This document shows positions 23,560-31,869 of a stretch of 48,410 nt of DNA, one piece after another. The position numbers and the translations under genes are program-made. The notes below the pieces were generated by a model that saw only the letters and a list, made by a program, of their open reading frames with translations, was not told the origin of the DNA and searched no databases. The first letter of the stretch is position 1. Every line of letters begins with the position of its first letter. The stretch covers positions 1 through 48,410 of the forward strand of contig DAOUBP010000116.1 of assembly GCA_034432655.1 (NCBI GenBank), written 5' to 3'. Source of the stretch: DAOUBP01 sp034432655. GTDB lineage: Bacteria; Chloroflexota; Anaerolineae; CG2-30-64-16.

Positions 23560-25797
23560 TCACCCCGGAAACTTCTCGTACTTGTTTGCCGCGTCCACAC
23601 CTACGTTGCTTTCGATGCGCGGCAACACCCGCTGGCGGTTCAACTTCTCGATCTTCACCCTGGTTGCAGCCCAGGCCAGCTCGCCGTCGTCGGTATTAAG
23701 TGGCGCCAGAATGGACAGCGGGTTGGCGCCCCGGTCCTTGGCAAAGCGGCCCAGGGCCAGGTGCCCTTGCCCCAGCGGCACGGCCACCACGTCGGGCCGG
23801 ATGCCGGGATAAACGTATACGATGGCGGAGATTGAGTTTCCGTCTGCAGTGGTCAACTTCACAACGTCATCGTGCTTGACATCCAGCCGTTTGGCTGTCT
23901 CGGGGTTGATCTCCACCCAGGTGTCCCACGAGGCGGTGGTCATCGGATCGGGGGTTTCCTGTAGCCACGACTGGCTGGCCCCGCGACCGTCGCCCAGGGC
24001 GACCGATGGATAGGGATACAGGATGAACGGATACTCCTCGGCGCGACCGGCGAAATCGGGCAGCGGCACGTTCAGGATGGCAGGTAGCGCAGGCGCTGCG
24101 GCCGGCACGGTCGGCGCCGCGACGGTCGGCCACCAGCCCCCGTATTGGCGCCAGCCGGCCCAGGTTGTCTCGGCGTTTTTCGTGTCGTAAAGGGCGTTTT
24201 GACGCACCAGTTTGGCCATGGCGGCCTTCATGAACTCAACCGTATTGGGCCACGGTAGCGCCTGGGCGAGCGCGCCGCCAAGGCGGTTGGCCAGGTCCAA
24301 CAGCACATCCGTGGTCGCCCGGGTGTCGTACAGCGGTGCCACAACCGGCTGCTGACCGCTGATGATCGGCCGGTCGCCGGGCGGTGTGACCACCTGATAG
24401 CCCCAGCTTTCCAGGTAGGTGTGATCGGGCAGGATCAGGTTGGAGAGCAGGGTTGTTTCGTCCACCTCGGAACTGAAGGAGACCACAAAGGTCACTTTGG
24501 CCATGCCCTCCACAAAGCCGCTGTCAATGGGCAGCTCATAACGCGGGTTGCCGTGCACAAAGAGCACGTCCACCTGGCCGGTCCGCATGCGTTCGGCCAG
24601 TGCCTGGACGTCGGCGAAGGAGGCGACCGGCGCCATGGCGAACATGGGATCGGGCGTGGCCGGCGTCAGCTGCAGGGCGCTGGCCTCCGGCCCCAGGCGG
24701 CCGACCAGGGCGTTCAACGCCAGGATGGCGGTGGCGGCCTGGGCGCCGTTGGTATGTCCCATGGCCCCGCCACCCGGGATGGCTACCGGGCGTTCGTGGC
24801 TCCCGAAGGCCAGCGCCAGCTTCTCCAGCCGTTCGCGCGTGACGCCGCTGGCCAGGGCCACGTTGGTGACGTCCACCCCGCTGAAGAGCCCGGCATAGGG
24901 GCTGTCTTTCGCCTGCCCAAGCCCCAGCTCCACCAGCAGCTTGCCGATGGCCATGGCCACCAGCCCTTCGGTGCCAGGGATGATGGGCACCCACTCGTCC
25001 GCCACCGCGGCCGTGGCCGACATGCGCGGCTCGAACTGCACCAGGTACCCGCGCTTGCCCAGCGCGCCGCCGCGCAACTGGCCGAAAGCCCGGCCATAGG
25101 CCACCGGCGACAGCCAGGTTTCGTTCAGGTTGGCGCCGAAAGAAAACACCACATCGCTGCCGCCCACATCGAAGAAGGGGAGCGCTGTTCCGGTGTTGAA
25201 AAGCCTGCTCATCAGGCGGGCCAGGGTGCCGCGGCCGGCCAGCGCGCCCAGGGGATCGAAGAAGACGGGCGGCGGCGCGCCCAGCGCGGCCATAAAAGAG
25301 GTCGCCAGGGCTGCCAGGCTATCGGAGATGTAGCTGCTGTAGAAGGCGATGGCGCCGGGGCGGGCGGCCTTGATGCGATCGGCAACCTGGTTCAGCGCTT
25401 CCTCCCAGGGGATCGCAGTGGCGTCGAGGCTGCCTCCGCGGCCGCGCGCATTGTTACGCACCGCGTTGCGCAGCCGGTCCGGGTTATAGAGGACTTGCAG
25501 GCCGGCCTGCCCGCGGGCGCACAGTTTGCCGCGGTTCAACGGATGCAGCGGGTTGCCCTCGATTTTGCGGGGCCGGCCGTTGCTGACGCGGACGATGATG
25601 CCGCAGCCGGCCGGACATTGACGGCAGGCACTGGCATACCAGATGTTCTCGCCGGGCAGCGCCTCTTCCGGCGGTACCACATAGGGTTCCAGCGTCTCGT
25701 GCCGCTGCAAGTTGATGGTACAGCCGCTGACCGCGATCGCGGTGCCGGTCAGGCCGGACAGCTGGATGAATTGGCGTCGGGTGATGCGTTTGGTCAT
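23560..25797 (-). CDS. actB: ACIII subunit ActB1 (molybdopterin-oxidoreductase-like)
   Basis: This protein of about 745 aa has a Tat signal (KRITRRQFIQLSG) ending in a lipobox-like AVSGC, then CRQCPAGC with a fourth Cys in KLCARGQ, i.e. ligands as in molybdopterin enzymes. It resembles the ActB1 half of ACIII, which keeps the fold but lacks the molybdenum cofactor. The TTLLSNLILPDHTYLESWG, VEINPETAKRL and HDDVVKLTT regions match the middle and C-terminal domains. ATG 25797 is preferred over 25806 because GGAG lies 9 nt upstream. It is separated from actA by a repeat tract. Confidence 0.9.
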   Translation of the reverse strand: MTKRITRRQFIQLSGLTGTAIAVSGCTINLQRHETLEPYVVPPEEALPGENIWYASACRQCPAGCGIIVRVSNGRPRKIEGNPLHPLNRGKLCARGQAGLQVLYNPDRLRNAVRNNARGRGGSLDATAIPWEEALNQVADRIKAARPGAIAFYSSYISDSLAALATSFMAALGAPPPVFFDPLGALAGRGTLARLMSRLFNTGTALPFFDVGGSDVVFSFGANLNETWLSPVAYGRAFGQLRGGALGKRGYLVQFEPRMSATAAVADEWVPIIPGTEGLVAMAIGKLLVELGLGQAKDSPYAGLFSGVDVTNVALASGVTRERLEKLALAFGSHERPVAIPGGGAMGHTNGAQAATAILALNALVGRLGPEASALQLTPATPDPMFAMAPVASFADVQALAERMRTGQVDVLFVHGNPRYELPIDSGFVEGMAKVTFVVSFSSEVDETTLLSNLILPDHTYLESWGYQVVTPPGDRPIISGQQPVVAPLYDTRATTDVLLDLANRLGGALAQALPWPNTVEFMKAAMAKLVRQNALYDTKNAETTWAGWRQYGGWWPTVAAPTVPAAAPALPAILNVPLPDFAGRAEEYPFILYPYPSVALGDGRGASQSWLQETPDPMTTASWDTWVEINPETAKRLDVKHDDVVKLTTADGNSISAIVYVYPGIRPDVVAVPLGQGHLALGRFAKDRGANPLSILAPLNTDDGELAWAATRVKIEKLNRQRVLPRIESNVGVDAANKYEKFPG

Positions 25798-25823
25798 GTG
25801 ACACATCTCCGGAGATGGTACAT

Positions 25824-25895
25824 TGCTAGATTGGTAACCTGGGATCGCTCACATCGCCTGGCGTTATCGTCCAATCTACCAATCTATCAAGTTAC
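25824..25895. repeat. 8-bp repeat tract between actA and actB1
   Basis: Phased 8-bp units fill the intergenic space. The clearest are CAATCTAC, CAATCTAT and CAAGTTAC at 25872-25895, with TGCTAGAT and TGGTAACC at 25824-25839. The left units contain AGATTGGTAAC and the right ones GTTAC and CCAATCTA, their reverse complement, so the tract can form a hairpin. It starts 3 bp past the actA stop codon on the minus strand. Confidence 0.65.
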
Positions 25896-25898
25896 CGG

Positions 25899-26450
25899 CT
25901 AATAATGGCAGGTAGCGCAATCAATCAACCGCGTGACTTTCTCGGGGGACTGCTTCCGGTGGCAATCCAGGCACCAGCCCATGTTGTGGTTGTACGCCTG
26001 GGCATAGCCCATCTGCGAGACGTTGCCGTGACAGGTTTCGCAGGCCACCCCGGCGGCCACGTGGGGCCGGTGATTGAACTGCACGAAATCGGGCTGGTCG
26101 TTGATCTTGATCCACTGCACCGGCCGTTTTTCCTCCCAATAACGGATCAACTGGTCAATGTCCTTCTGATCCGCCGGGTCTTGCGGGTTCACGTTGGTGT
26201 GACAGCCCATGCATTTGGCCAGAGAAGGCAGGCCGGCCACCGGGCCGCTCGCAGCGCCGGCATGGCAGTAGAGGCAATTTGCGCCGGCGGCGATATGTTT
26301 GCTGTGTTGGTAGACCAGCGGCTGAGGCGGCGCAGCATAGGCGCGTGATAACAGCAAGACGCCCCCAACCAGCCCACCCACCAGCAGCACCAGGATCACC
26401 CCAAGGGCAAGGGCAAGGCGTGGATGTTGACGGATGAGGGATAGGATCAT
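25899..26450 (-). CDS. actA: ACIII subunit ActA, membrane-anchored pentaheme cytochrome c
   Basis: This 183-aa protein has an N-terminal anchor (LALALGVILVLLVGGLVGGVLLL) and five heme-binding motifs in order: CLYCH, CMGCH, CETCH, CLDCH and CATCH, the pattern of ActA in alternative complex III. It sits on the periplasmic side and passes electrons from the FeS arm to ActE or soluble carriers. AGGAG lies 9 nt before the ATG; its own promoter is at 26538-26565. Length fits the family. Confidence 0.95.
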   Translation of the reverse strand: MILSLIRQHPRLALALGVILVLLVGGLVGGVLLLSRAYAAPPQPLVYQHSKHIAAGANCLYCHAGAASGPVAGLPSLAKCMGCHTNVNPQDPADQKDIDQLIRYWEEKRPVQWIKINDQPDFVQFNHRPHVAAGVACETCHGNVSQMGYAQAYNHNMGWCLDCHRKQSPEKVTRLIDCATCHY

Positions 26451-26537
26451 AGAGAGTCGCTCCTTTCCGGTCGAGGCATACTCGCGCTGGCGAGCCGGGA
26501 CAGCCTCAACAGTGTGAAACGGGGTAAGGCGCCGCTA

Positions 26538-26565
26538 ATTATACACCAAGTGTCACAAATGCAAA
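26538..26565 (-). promoter_or_regulatory. Internal promoter upstream of actA
   Basis: Minus strand: TTTGCA at 26560-26565, a 16-bp spacer, and a perfect TATAAT at 26538-26543. Expected transcription start is near 26531, giving a leader of about 80 nt. It lets ACIII be expressed apart from the upstream oxidase genes. Confidence 0.65.
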
Positions 26566-26606
26566 ATCGCTCTGTGCCCTAGAATCCATTTCGACACGCT
26601 GCGTCA

Positions 26607-27149
26607 TCACCGGCCGGCGCGACGCCCCCCGGAACGGGCCAGCCACAGTCCGGCGAGCAGCCCCAGGATCACCAGGAATGGGATCCCGGCCGCGATCAGT
26701 GTATTCAGCTGGCGCGGGGGGCTCACCCGCTGCAGGAACGTGACCTGGGCCGTGCCGGCCGGGCCGACCACGGTGATGATGCCGTCCCAGGTCCCTGCCT
26801 GTTCGACGGCGATGTGGGCGGCGTAATCAATGGGGTTGCCGGCGTCTGCGTGCGTTGCAGCGTGTTTCAGGACCGTGCCCTTTGTGCTATGGGTAAGCTG
26901 GACTGTGATCTCGGCGTCGCGAATTTTCTCGTTGCTGGCCGGATCGCTAACGCGGACCACGTAGGTCACCGTCCCCACCAACGCGGGTTCGGGCGATGAG
27001 GTGATGTACAGGCGATAGGGCCCGACGACCTGATCCCCCGTGATCACGCGTGTTCCCCCGCCCGGCCCCAGGTTTTCAGCATACGTGACCGGTGCGGCCA
27101 GGAGAAGCAGGTACAGGCAGATCAACAGGACGAATACGAAGGTTTTCAT
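26607..27149 (-). CDS. FixH/YtkA-like exported membrane protein
   Basis: This 180-aa protein has a signal peptide (FVFVLLICLYLLLLAAPVTYA), an immunoglobulin-like beta domain (about 40-145; PYRLYITSSPEPALVGTVTYVVRV, GTWDGIITVVG) and a C-terminal membrane anchor (TLIAAGIPFLVILGLLAGLW). The beta domain resembles FixH/YtkA proteins linked to oxidase assembly and copper delivery. It overlaps closely with the FeS gene (1 bp apart) and shares its domain type with the lipoprotein at 28744-29148, so the FeS protein is flanked by two related domains. Function is inferred from context. Confidence 0.65.
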   Translation of the reverse strand: MKTFVFVLLICLYLLLLAAPVTYAENLGPGGGTRVITGDQVVGPYRLYITSSPEPALVGTVTYVVRVSDPASNEKIRDAEITVQLTHSTKGTVLKHAATHADAGNPIDYAAHIAVEQAGTWDGIITVVGPAGTAQVTFLQRVSPPRQLNTLIAAGIPFLVILGLLAGLWLARSGGRRAGR

Positions 27150-27150
27150 C

Positions 27151-28743
27151 TCACCCTCCCGCCATCATCTGCATCGTCCCGCGCATCTCCATCGGCTGCA
27201 GCATGATCCACAACCCGAAGCCTAGCAGCAACAACGTCAGGATCATCCACGGCCCGGCTGCAGCCAGAACGGCCCCCAGCGTCGGACGACGTTTTGCTGT
27301 CGGTTTGCTGTTGCTCAGCTCGTCCACGGCGATCTGAAACGCGACAATGAGCGAACCGAACGCGCCCAGATAGAGCAAGACCGCCTCGATGGGGAACAGC
27401 CACTCGGCCGGCACCAGCGGTCCCCATCCCCAGGCCGGCGTGCCGGCGTACCATCCCACGTCGGCCAAAAATGACTGTACCACCGGCACGATCGTCAACG
27501 CGCCGGTGAGGAAATGAAAGCCGTAGTGGGCCAGCCACATCCCGAAGCCCATCGGCACCAATGCGTAGACATAACGTCGGATCAGCCGGCCCAAAGGCAC
27601 GGCCCGTAGCCCGCTCAGGGACCGGGTGGCCAGCCCTGCCAACGTCAGAAGCGCCGCCGGGATCACGACCAGGCCGATGGCGAAGATCAGCGCCAGGCCC
27701 GGCGCCTCCGCCGTGGTGCCCAACATGCGCGCTAGCGCTGCTTGCAGCGCGTATACCGGCCGGATCATGGCCAGCGCGTTGAGGTATGCCCCGAAGGTGA
27801 AGACCACCACCAGCGCAGCCAGGTCGGTTCGCTGGCTGAACCGCCCGACCCCGGAGCGGAACGGATCTGTCCACAGCTCAACGGTCGGCGTCCGGCTGAG
27901 TAAACCGATGTTGTCGTAGGGGCACGCGTGGATGCAGTCCAGGCAGAAGGTGCAGTCCATATTGCCGGCCTTGCGCTCCTGGAACAGCCACAGCTCGCAG
28001 CCGCGGGCACCAGGCCGTGCGCCGATGGCCTGCTTCGTCATTGGCGTTTCTGTGTTCTGGAATCGAGGCTGTAGTTGCTCTCTATCGTTAACCGGCAAAC
28101 CGGCTAAAGCCTCCATTCCTGCAAATACAGATTTCCCTGAGTGCCCTGAGTTCCCCGCCGTGATACAATCCTTCGTCCTGCACCCCGTGCACACCGCCGG
28201 CTCCCGCACCTTGATCTCCAGGGGGGAGATCAGCGACCCGAAGAAATTGAACTGACCCACGGGGCAGACGTGTTTGCAAAACACTGCGCCCCGGAAAACG
28301 GCATCCACGGCGAAAGCGATCAGGAAGTAGGCCACGACCAGCCAGGCCGTCCACCACGGGGTTGCCCACAGGTCGAACAGCTCATAGCAGAAAAAGAACA
28401 GGACAACCAGGCCGACGGCAACCCATTTGCCCCGCAACCACGCCGGCGCCACCCGGCCGCCGCGGCCGAAGCGCTCGCGCAACCGGCGCGCGACCTGCCG
28501 CGGCAACATGAACGGGCACGCCATACAGAACAGGTTGCCGGCCAGCAACAGCGCCAGCACCACCAGTCCCCGGTAGTGCAGCCAGATGCCCACCGTGGCC
28601 AGATTTTTGGGCGCCAGCTGCGGCCCCACCAGCCCGTCGAAGATGATCAGCGCAGCGGCCAGGAACAACGGGAGCTGCATGGCGGTGCGCGCATGGCGCC
28701 AGCGGAGGAAGCGGCCGAGGAAGGGCCAGGTCAATAGATCCAT
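27151..28743 (-). CDS. Membrane polyferredoxin (NapH/CcoG-like) with in-frame insertion
   Basis: This 530-aa polytopic protein has Cys groups CMACP, CKHVCP, CTGCRTKDC and CTFCLDCIHACP, as in NapH/CcoG (FixG) electron-transfer proteins. The N-terminal half has about five helices, and after the FeS domain about six more. In the caa3/ACIII cluster it probably reduces or handles copper or supplies electrons for cofactor insertion; CcoG reduces Cu(II) for oxidase assembly. About 42 residues (NSGHSGKSVFAG to KQAIGARPG) interrupt the FeS region between KDCITAG and GCELWLF, encoded by AT-richer DNA at about 28036-28160. The next gene upstream ends at the ATG. Confidence 0.75.
   Translation of the reverse strand: MDLLTWPFLGRFLRWRHARTAMQLPLFLAAALIIFDGLVGPQLAPKNLATVGIWLHYRGLVVLALLLAGNLFCMACPFMLPRQVARRLRERFGRGGRVAPAWLRGKWVAVGLVVLFFFCYELFDLWATPWWTAWLVVAYFLIAFAVDAVFRGAVFCKHVCPVGQFNFFGSLISPLEIKVREPAVCTGCRTKDCITAGNSGHSGKSVFAGMEALAGLPVNDREQLQPRFQNTETPMTKQAIGARPGARGCELWLFQERKAGNMDCTFCLDCIHACPYDNIGLLSRTPTVELWTDPFRSGVGRFSQRTDLAALVVVFTFGAYLNALAMIRPVYALQAALARMLGTTAEAPGLALIFAIGLVVIPAALLTLAGLATRSLSGLRAVPLGRLIRRYVYALVPMGFGMWLAHYGFHFLTGALTIVPVVQSFLADVGWYAGTPAWGWGPLVPAEWLFPIEAVLLYLGAFGSLIVAFQIAVDELSNSKPTAKRRPTLGAVLAAAGPWMILTLLLLGFGLWIMLQPMEMRGTMQMMAGG
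28036..28160. repeat. In-frame REP-like insertion in the FeS gene
   Basis: This segment is less GC-rich than the gene around it. On the minus strand it carries a tandem ACTCAGGGC/ACTCAGGGA, then AGGAATGGAGGCTTTAGCC with the inverted repeat GGCT-TTA-GCC, and CCGGTTTGCCGG. It lies between two Cys groups of the polyferredoxin and keeps the reading frame. The end points are approximate and inferred from where family similarity breaks. Confidence 0.6.
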
Positions 28744-29148
28744 CTACTTGACAACTACAGGGAACCGTCGTCCCACCACCTGCCCGTCCGGCAGCGTAAA
28801 CCGCACATCCACGTACCAATCGCCGCCCATGGTCCAGCGCAACGGCACCCGATAGATGCCGTCCTGGCCTCCGGTCGCTTCCGCGTTCACCGGCACCATG
28901 CCCGCGTGGCTCATGTTGGCCTCGATGGTCACCCTGGCGTCATCTACCGGCCGGCCGGTGGCGTCGTGCAAGGTCAGGATCACCGCGCCCGGGCCGATGG
29001 CCGGCGGCGCCGGATCGGTGGCGAAGGTCACGGTGAAGCTGTCCTTCGTCTCCGGCGAGCGTCTCTCGGCGCGGCCACAGCCGACCAGGGCCAGCGTCGC
29101 CAGGAGCAGGATCAACGATAGCAACAACGCCTTGCGGGGCAGGCGCAA
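28744..29148 (-). CDS. FixH/YtkA-like lipoprotein
   Basis: A lipoprotein signal (ALLLSLILLLATLALVGC) is followed by a beta-sandwich domain with FTVTFATDPAPPAIGPGAVI, SHAGMVPV and GDWYVDVRF, resembling YtkA/FixH domains; Met residues in EANMSHAGMVP could bind copper. The frame is open to 29277 but no upstream start has both a ribosome site and a signal-like N-terminus. The TTG at 29148 gives the shortest sensible signal peptide (about 134 aa); an ATG at 29217 would add about 23 odd residues. A perfect 12-bp inverted repeat spans the chosen start. It precedes the FeS gene without a gap. Confidence 0.6.
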   Translation of the reverse strand: MRLPRKALLLSLILLLATLALVGCGRAERRSPETKDSFTVTFATDPAPPAIGPGAVILTLHDATGRPVDDARVTIEANMSHAGMVPVNAEATGGQDGIYRVPLRWTMGGDWYVDVRFTLPDGQVVGRRFPVVVK

Positions 29149-29155
29149 GGCGTTG
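29125..29155. repeat. 12-bp inverted repeat at a lipoprotein start
   Basis: CAACGCCTTGCG and its perfect reverse complement CGCAAGGCGTTG are separated by 7 bp. It lies over the start and first codons of the FixH-like lipoprotein, so the mRNA would fold a stable hairpin there. It could mask translation initiation or be a mobile palindrome. Confidence 0.6.
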
Positions 29156-29273
29156 CAATGATGAGGCTGACTTCCGCCTGGGGCGCCATTGAGTTCCCAG
29201 ATCGCAGATTGTATCATGTGTGCTTCTTTCCGGGCCGGTATCCAGAAATCAAGGCCTCTGGATTCCCTGGCTA

Positions 29274-29555
29274 TCATCCGATCATCAGCACGATAATCAT
29301 GGGGATCACCAACAGGAACGGGACGAAAAAGACGAAACCGTACCAGCGGCTGTCGAACCGCAGATGCATGAAGTACAGGATCACCAGCATCGCCTTGAAG
29401 AACGAAAGCGCAAGCAAGATGGGCACCATGACGGGGTGGAGCAACGGCACGTACGTAACGCCCACCTCGATTGCGGTCAGCACTGCCAGCGAGGCGAATA
29501 CCAGCAGATAGTTGGGGTGATGTTGGTGTTTTTCACCGGTCTTTCGTTGTTCCAT
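29274..29555 (-). CDS. ctaF: Cytochrome c oxidase subunit IV (prokaryotic type)
   Basis: This 93-aa protein has three hydrophobic helices (YLLVFASLAVLTAIEVGVTYV; MVPILLALSFFKAMLVILYFMHL; FVFFVPFLLVIPMIIVLMI) with the conserved FFKAMLVILYFMHLRFD of the COX4_pro family. The ATG at 29555 is chosen over the GTG at 29561 because the purine-rich AGGGG then lies 5 nt upstream. It follows ctaE by 13 bp and is the last core oxidase gene. It stabilises the subunit I-III complex. Confidence 0.87.
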   Translation of the reverse strand: MEQRKTGEKHQHHPNYLLVFASLAVLTAIEVGVTYVPLLHPVMVPILLALSFFKAMLVILYFMHLRFDSRWYGFVFFVPFLLVIPMIIVLMIG

Positions 29556-29568
29556 AGCCACCCCTTTT

Positions 29569-30147
29569 TTAGATCAGATAGATGATCGTGAACAGGATGA
29601 TCCACACCACGTCCACGAAGTGCCAGTAGAGACCGAAGATCTCGACCCGCATGTAATTGTCGGCCGAGAATCGTCCCTTGAAGGCCTGGGTCAGCAGCCA
29701 GGTGCACCACAGCAGGCCGATAAACACATGGAAGCCGTGAAACCCGGTGACGGTGTAAAAACCGGCGCCGAACAGGCTGCCCGATGGGGTGAGACCCTCA
29801 TGGACGACAAGCTGGATGTATTCGTAGACCTGAACGCTCAGGAAGGTGCCGCCCAGCGCCAGGGTGGCCAGCAGGAACAGCTTCAAACGCCGGCGGTCAT
29901 CGTTCATGATGGCCTGCAGCGCAAGCACGACCGTGGTGCTGCTGACGATCAGGATGAAGGTGTTGACCGCGGTCACCGGCACATTCAACACGTGGTTGGC
30001 GCCTACCGGGCTACGGGCCTTCATCTGCAGGAAGCCGCCGATCAGCGAGGAGAAGAGCATCACCTCGGTGGCCAGGAAGATCCACATCCCGAGCTTCCGG
30101 CTGTCCAGGCCGGTGCTGGCATAAGGGGCGTGTGTTGTTTCGCTCAT
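29569..30147 (-). CDS. ctaE: Cytochrome c oxidase subunit III (caa3 type)
   Basis: This 192-aa five-helix subunit III has LGMWIFLATEVMLFSSLIGGF near the start, LFLLATLALGGTFLSVQVYEY, GFYTVTGFHGFHVFIGLLW and YWHFVDVVWIILFTIIYL, the last a family signature. The short form, lacking the first two helices, is usual in ba/caa3 oxidases. ATG 30147 has AGGAG 5 nt upstream. The region before it up to the ctaD stop is a repeat tract. Confidence 0.93.
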   Translation of the reverse strand: MSETTHAPYASTGLDSRKLGMWIFLATEVMLFSSLIGGFLQMKARSPVGANHVLNVPVTAVNTFILIVSSTTVVLALQAIMNDDRRRLKLFLLATLALGGTFLSVQVYEYIQLVVHEGLTPSGSLFGAGFYTVTGFHGFHVFIGLLWCTWLLTQAFKGRFSADNYMRVEIFGLYWHFVDVVWIILFTIIYLI

Positions 30148-30159
30148 AAATGCTCCTGT

Positions 30160-30236
30160 TTGGAGATTGGAGGTTGGACGTTGGAGGTTGGAGGCTGGAG
30201 GCTCGAACCTCCAACCTCTAACCTCAAGCCTCAAAC
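30160..30236. repeat. 7-bp repeat tract with mirrored halves, over the ctaD stop
   Basis: Eleven consecutive 7-bp units without a phase slip. Units 1-6 are TTGGAGA, TTGGAGG, TTGGACG, TTGGAGG, TTGGAGG and CTGGAGG; units 7-11 are CTCGAAC, CTCCAAC, CTCTAAC, CTCAAGC and CTCAAAC. The second group is close to the reverse complement of the first, so the tract forms a long hairpin. The ctaD stop codon (30231-30233) is inside it. Confidence 0.9.
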
Positions 30237-31847
30237 CACTACCGGCACAGTGCGCTCGCCGTAGCCGTACGGATCCGCTTCGACTTCGGGTGGGACCGGG
30301 AAGTTGTGAATGGGTGGCGGCGACGAAACGGTCCACTCGAGTCCCAACGCGCGCCACGGGTTGGGGCCGGCCACCGCCCCGCGCTTCAAACTGACCAGCG
30401 CATTGATAATGAACGGGATGGTGCTGATCGCCAGCAGCATGGCGCCGATGGTGGACACCAGGTTGAGCCCGGCAAACTCCGGCGCGTAATCGGCCACGCG
30501 GCGCGGCATGCCGTCCAGCCCCAGCTGGTGCATGGGCAGGAAGGTCATGTTGAAGCCGATGAAGTTGAGCCAGAAATGCAACTTGCCCAGCTTCTCGCTC
30601 AACATGCGGCCGGTGATCTTGGGATACCAGTAGTATAGCCCTGCGTAGAGCGCCAACACGCTGCCGCCGAACAGCACATAGTGCAGGTGCGCCACGACGA
30701 AGTAGGTGTCTTGCACGTGGATGTCAATGGGCACCGATGCCAGGAAGATGCCGCTCAGGCCGCCGATGACGAACAGCGAGATGAACGCCAGGGCGAACAT
30801 CATCGCCGTGGTGAAGCGGAGCTTGCCGCCCCAGATGGTAGCCAGCCAGCTGAAGATCTTCACACCGGTGGGCACGGCGATGATCATGGAGGTGATCATG
30901 AACGGGATGCGCAGCAGCGGATCCATGCCGCTGGTGAACATGTGGTGCGCCCACACCAGGAAGCCGAAGATGCCGATGGCCAGGCTGGAGACGGCGATCA
31001 GCTTGTAGCCGAAAATCGGCTTGCGCGCAAACACCGGCAACACCTCGGAAATGATGCCGAAGCCGGGCAGGATCATGATGTATACCGCCGGGTGCGAGTA
31101 GAACCAGAACAGGTTCTGCCACATCAAGGGATCGCCGCCGGCCGCAGCGACGAAGAAGTTGGTGCCCAGGATACGGCTGAAGATCAACATGAACAGCGCG
31201 CCCGACAGCACCGGGGTGCCCAGGATCTGGATGATAGCAGTGGCGACAATGGCCCAGGCCAGCAGTGGCACGCGACCCAGGGTCATCCCCTTGGCGCGCA
31301 TGTTGAAGATGGTCACCAGGAAGTTCAGGGCGCTGAAAATGGAGGAGAAGCCCACGAACTGCAGCGCAATGGCCCACAGCGTTTGCCCCGTGGCAGTCTG
31401 CAGGCTCAGCGGCGGATAGGCGGTCCAGCCGCTCTCGGCGCCGCCCACCAGGAAGCTGGCCAGCAGCAAAATGGCGCCAGGCGGCAACAGCCAGAAGGAG
31501 AGGGCATTCAGCCGCGGGAAGGCCATATCGGGCGCGCCGATCTGCAGCGGGACAACGTAGTTGGCCAGGCCGGCGAACATCGGGATGATCCACAGGAAGA
31601 TCATCACCGTGCCGTGGATGGTGAAAAGCTCGTTGTACCGGCTGCCGCCGACGAATTGGGTGCCCGGTTGGGCCAGCTCCATGCGGATCAGCGACGCCAG
31701 GATGCCGCCGAAGATGAAGAACAGGAACGACATCACCATGTACTGGATGCCGATGACCTTGTGATCGGTGTTGAACACGAAGTAGTCGCTGAGCTTACGA
31801 CCTCCGTGGCGGATCAGCCCACGGCCGGTATCCTCGATCGTAGCCAT
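30231..31847 (-). CDS. ctaD: Cytochrome c oxidase subunit I (A-family, YS type)
   Basis: This 538-aa heme-copper oxidase subunit I with 12 helices has HGTVMIFLWIIP (low-spin heme His), SHPAVYIMILPGFGIISEV (CuB His and cross-linked Tyr), VWAHHMFTSG (CuB His pair) and VVAHLHYVLFGG (heme a3/low-spin His). The family A1 glutamate of HPEVY is replaced: the sequence reads FYSHPAVY, the Tyr-Ser pair of A2-type oxidases that serves the D-channel. It pumps protons while reducing O2. Its stop codon lies in a mirrored 7-bp repeat tract; the gap to ctaC holds an 8-bp tract. Confidence 0.96.
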   Translation of the reverse strand: MATIEDTGRGLIRHGGRKLSDYFVFNTDHKVIGIQYMVMSFLFFIFGGILASLIRMELAQPGTQFVGGSRYNELFTIHGTVMIFLWIIPMFAGLANYVVPLQIGAPDMAFPRLNALSFWLLPPGAILLLASFLVGGAESGWTAYPPLSLQTATGQTLWAIALQFVGFSSIFSALNFLVTIFNMRAKGMTLGRVPLLAWAIVATAIIQILGTPVLSGALFMLIFSRILGTNFFVAAAGGDPLMWQNLFWFYSHPAVYIMILPGFGIISEVLPVFARKPIFGYKLIAVSSLAIGIFGFLVWAHHMFTSGMDPLLRIPFMITSMIIAVPTGVKIFSWLATIWGGKLRFTTAMMFALAFISLFVIGGLSGIFLASVPIDIHVQDTYFVVAHLHYVLFGGSVLALYAGLYYWYPKITGRMLSEKLGKLHFWLNFIGFNMTFLPMHQLGLDGMPRRVADYAPEFAGLNLVSTIGAMLLAISTIPFIINALVSLKRGAVAGPNPWRALGLEWTVSSPPPIHNFPVPPEVEADPYGYGERTVPVVV

Positions 31848-31869
31848 AGAAAAAGCATCTCCTTTGGAT

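Noticed and set aside
23557..23565. Selenocysteine at the actB TGA
   Set aside because: No selenoprotein site is known there in ActB and no SECIS-like stem was evident; a simple split by a stop is more likely.
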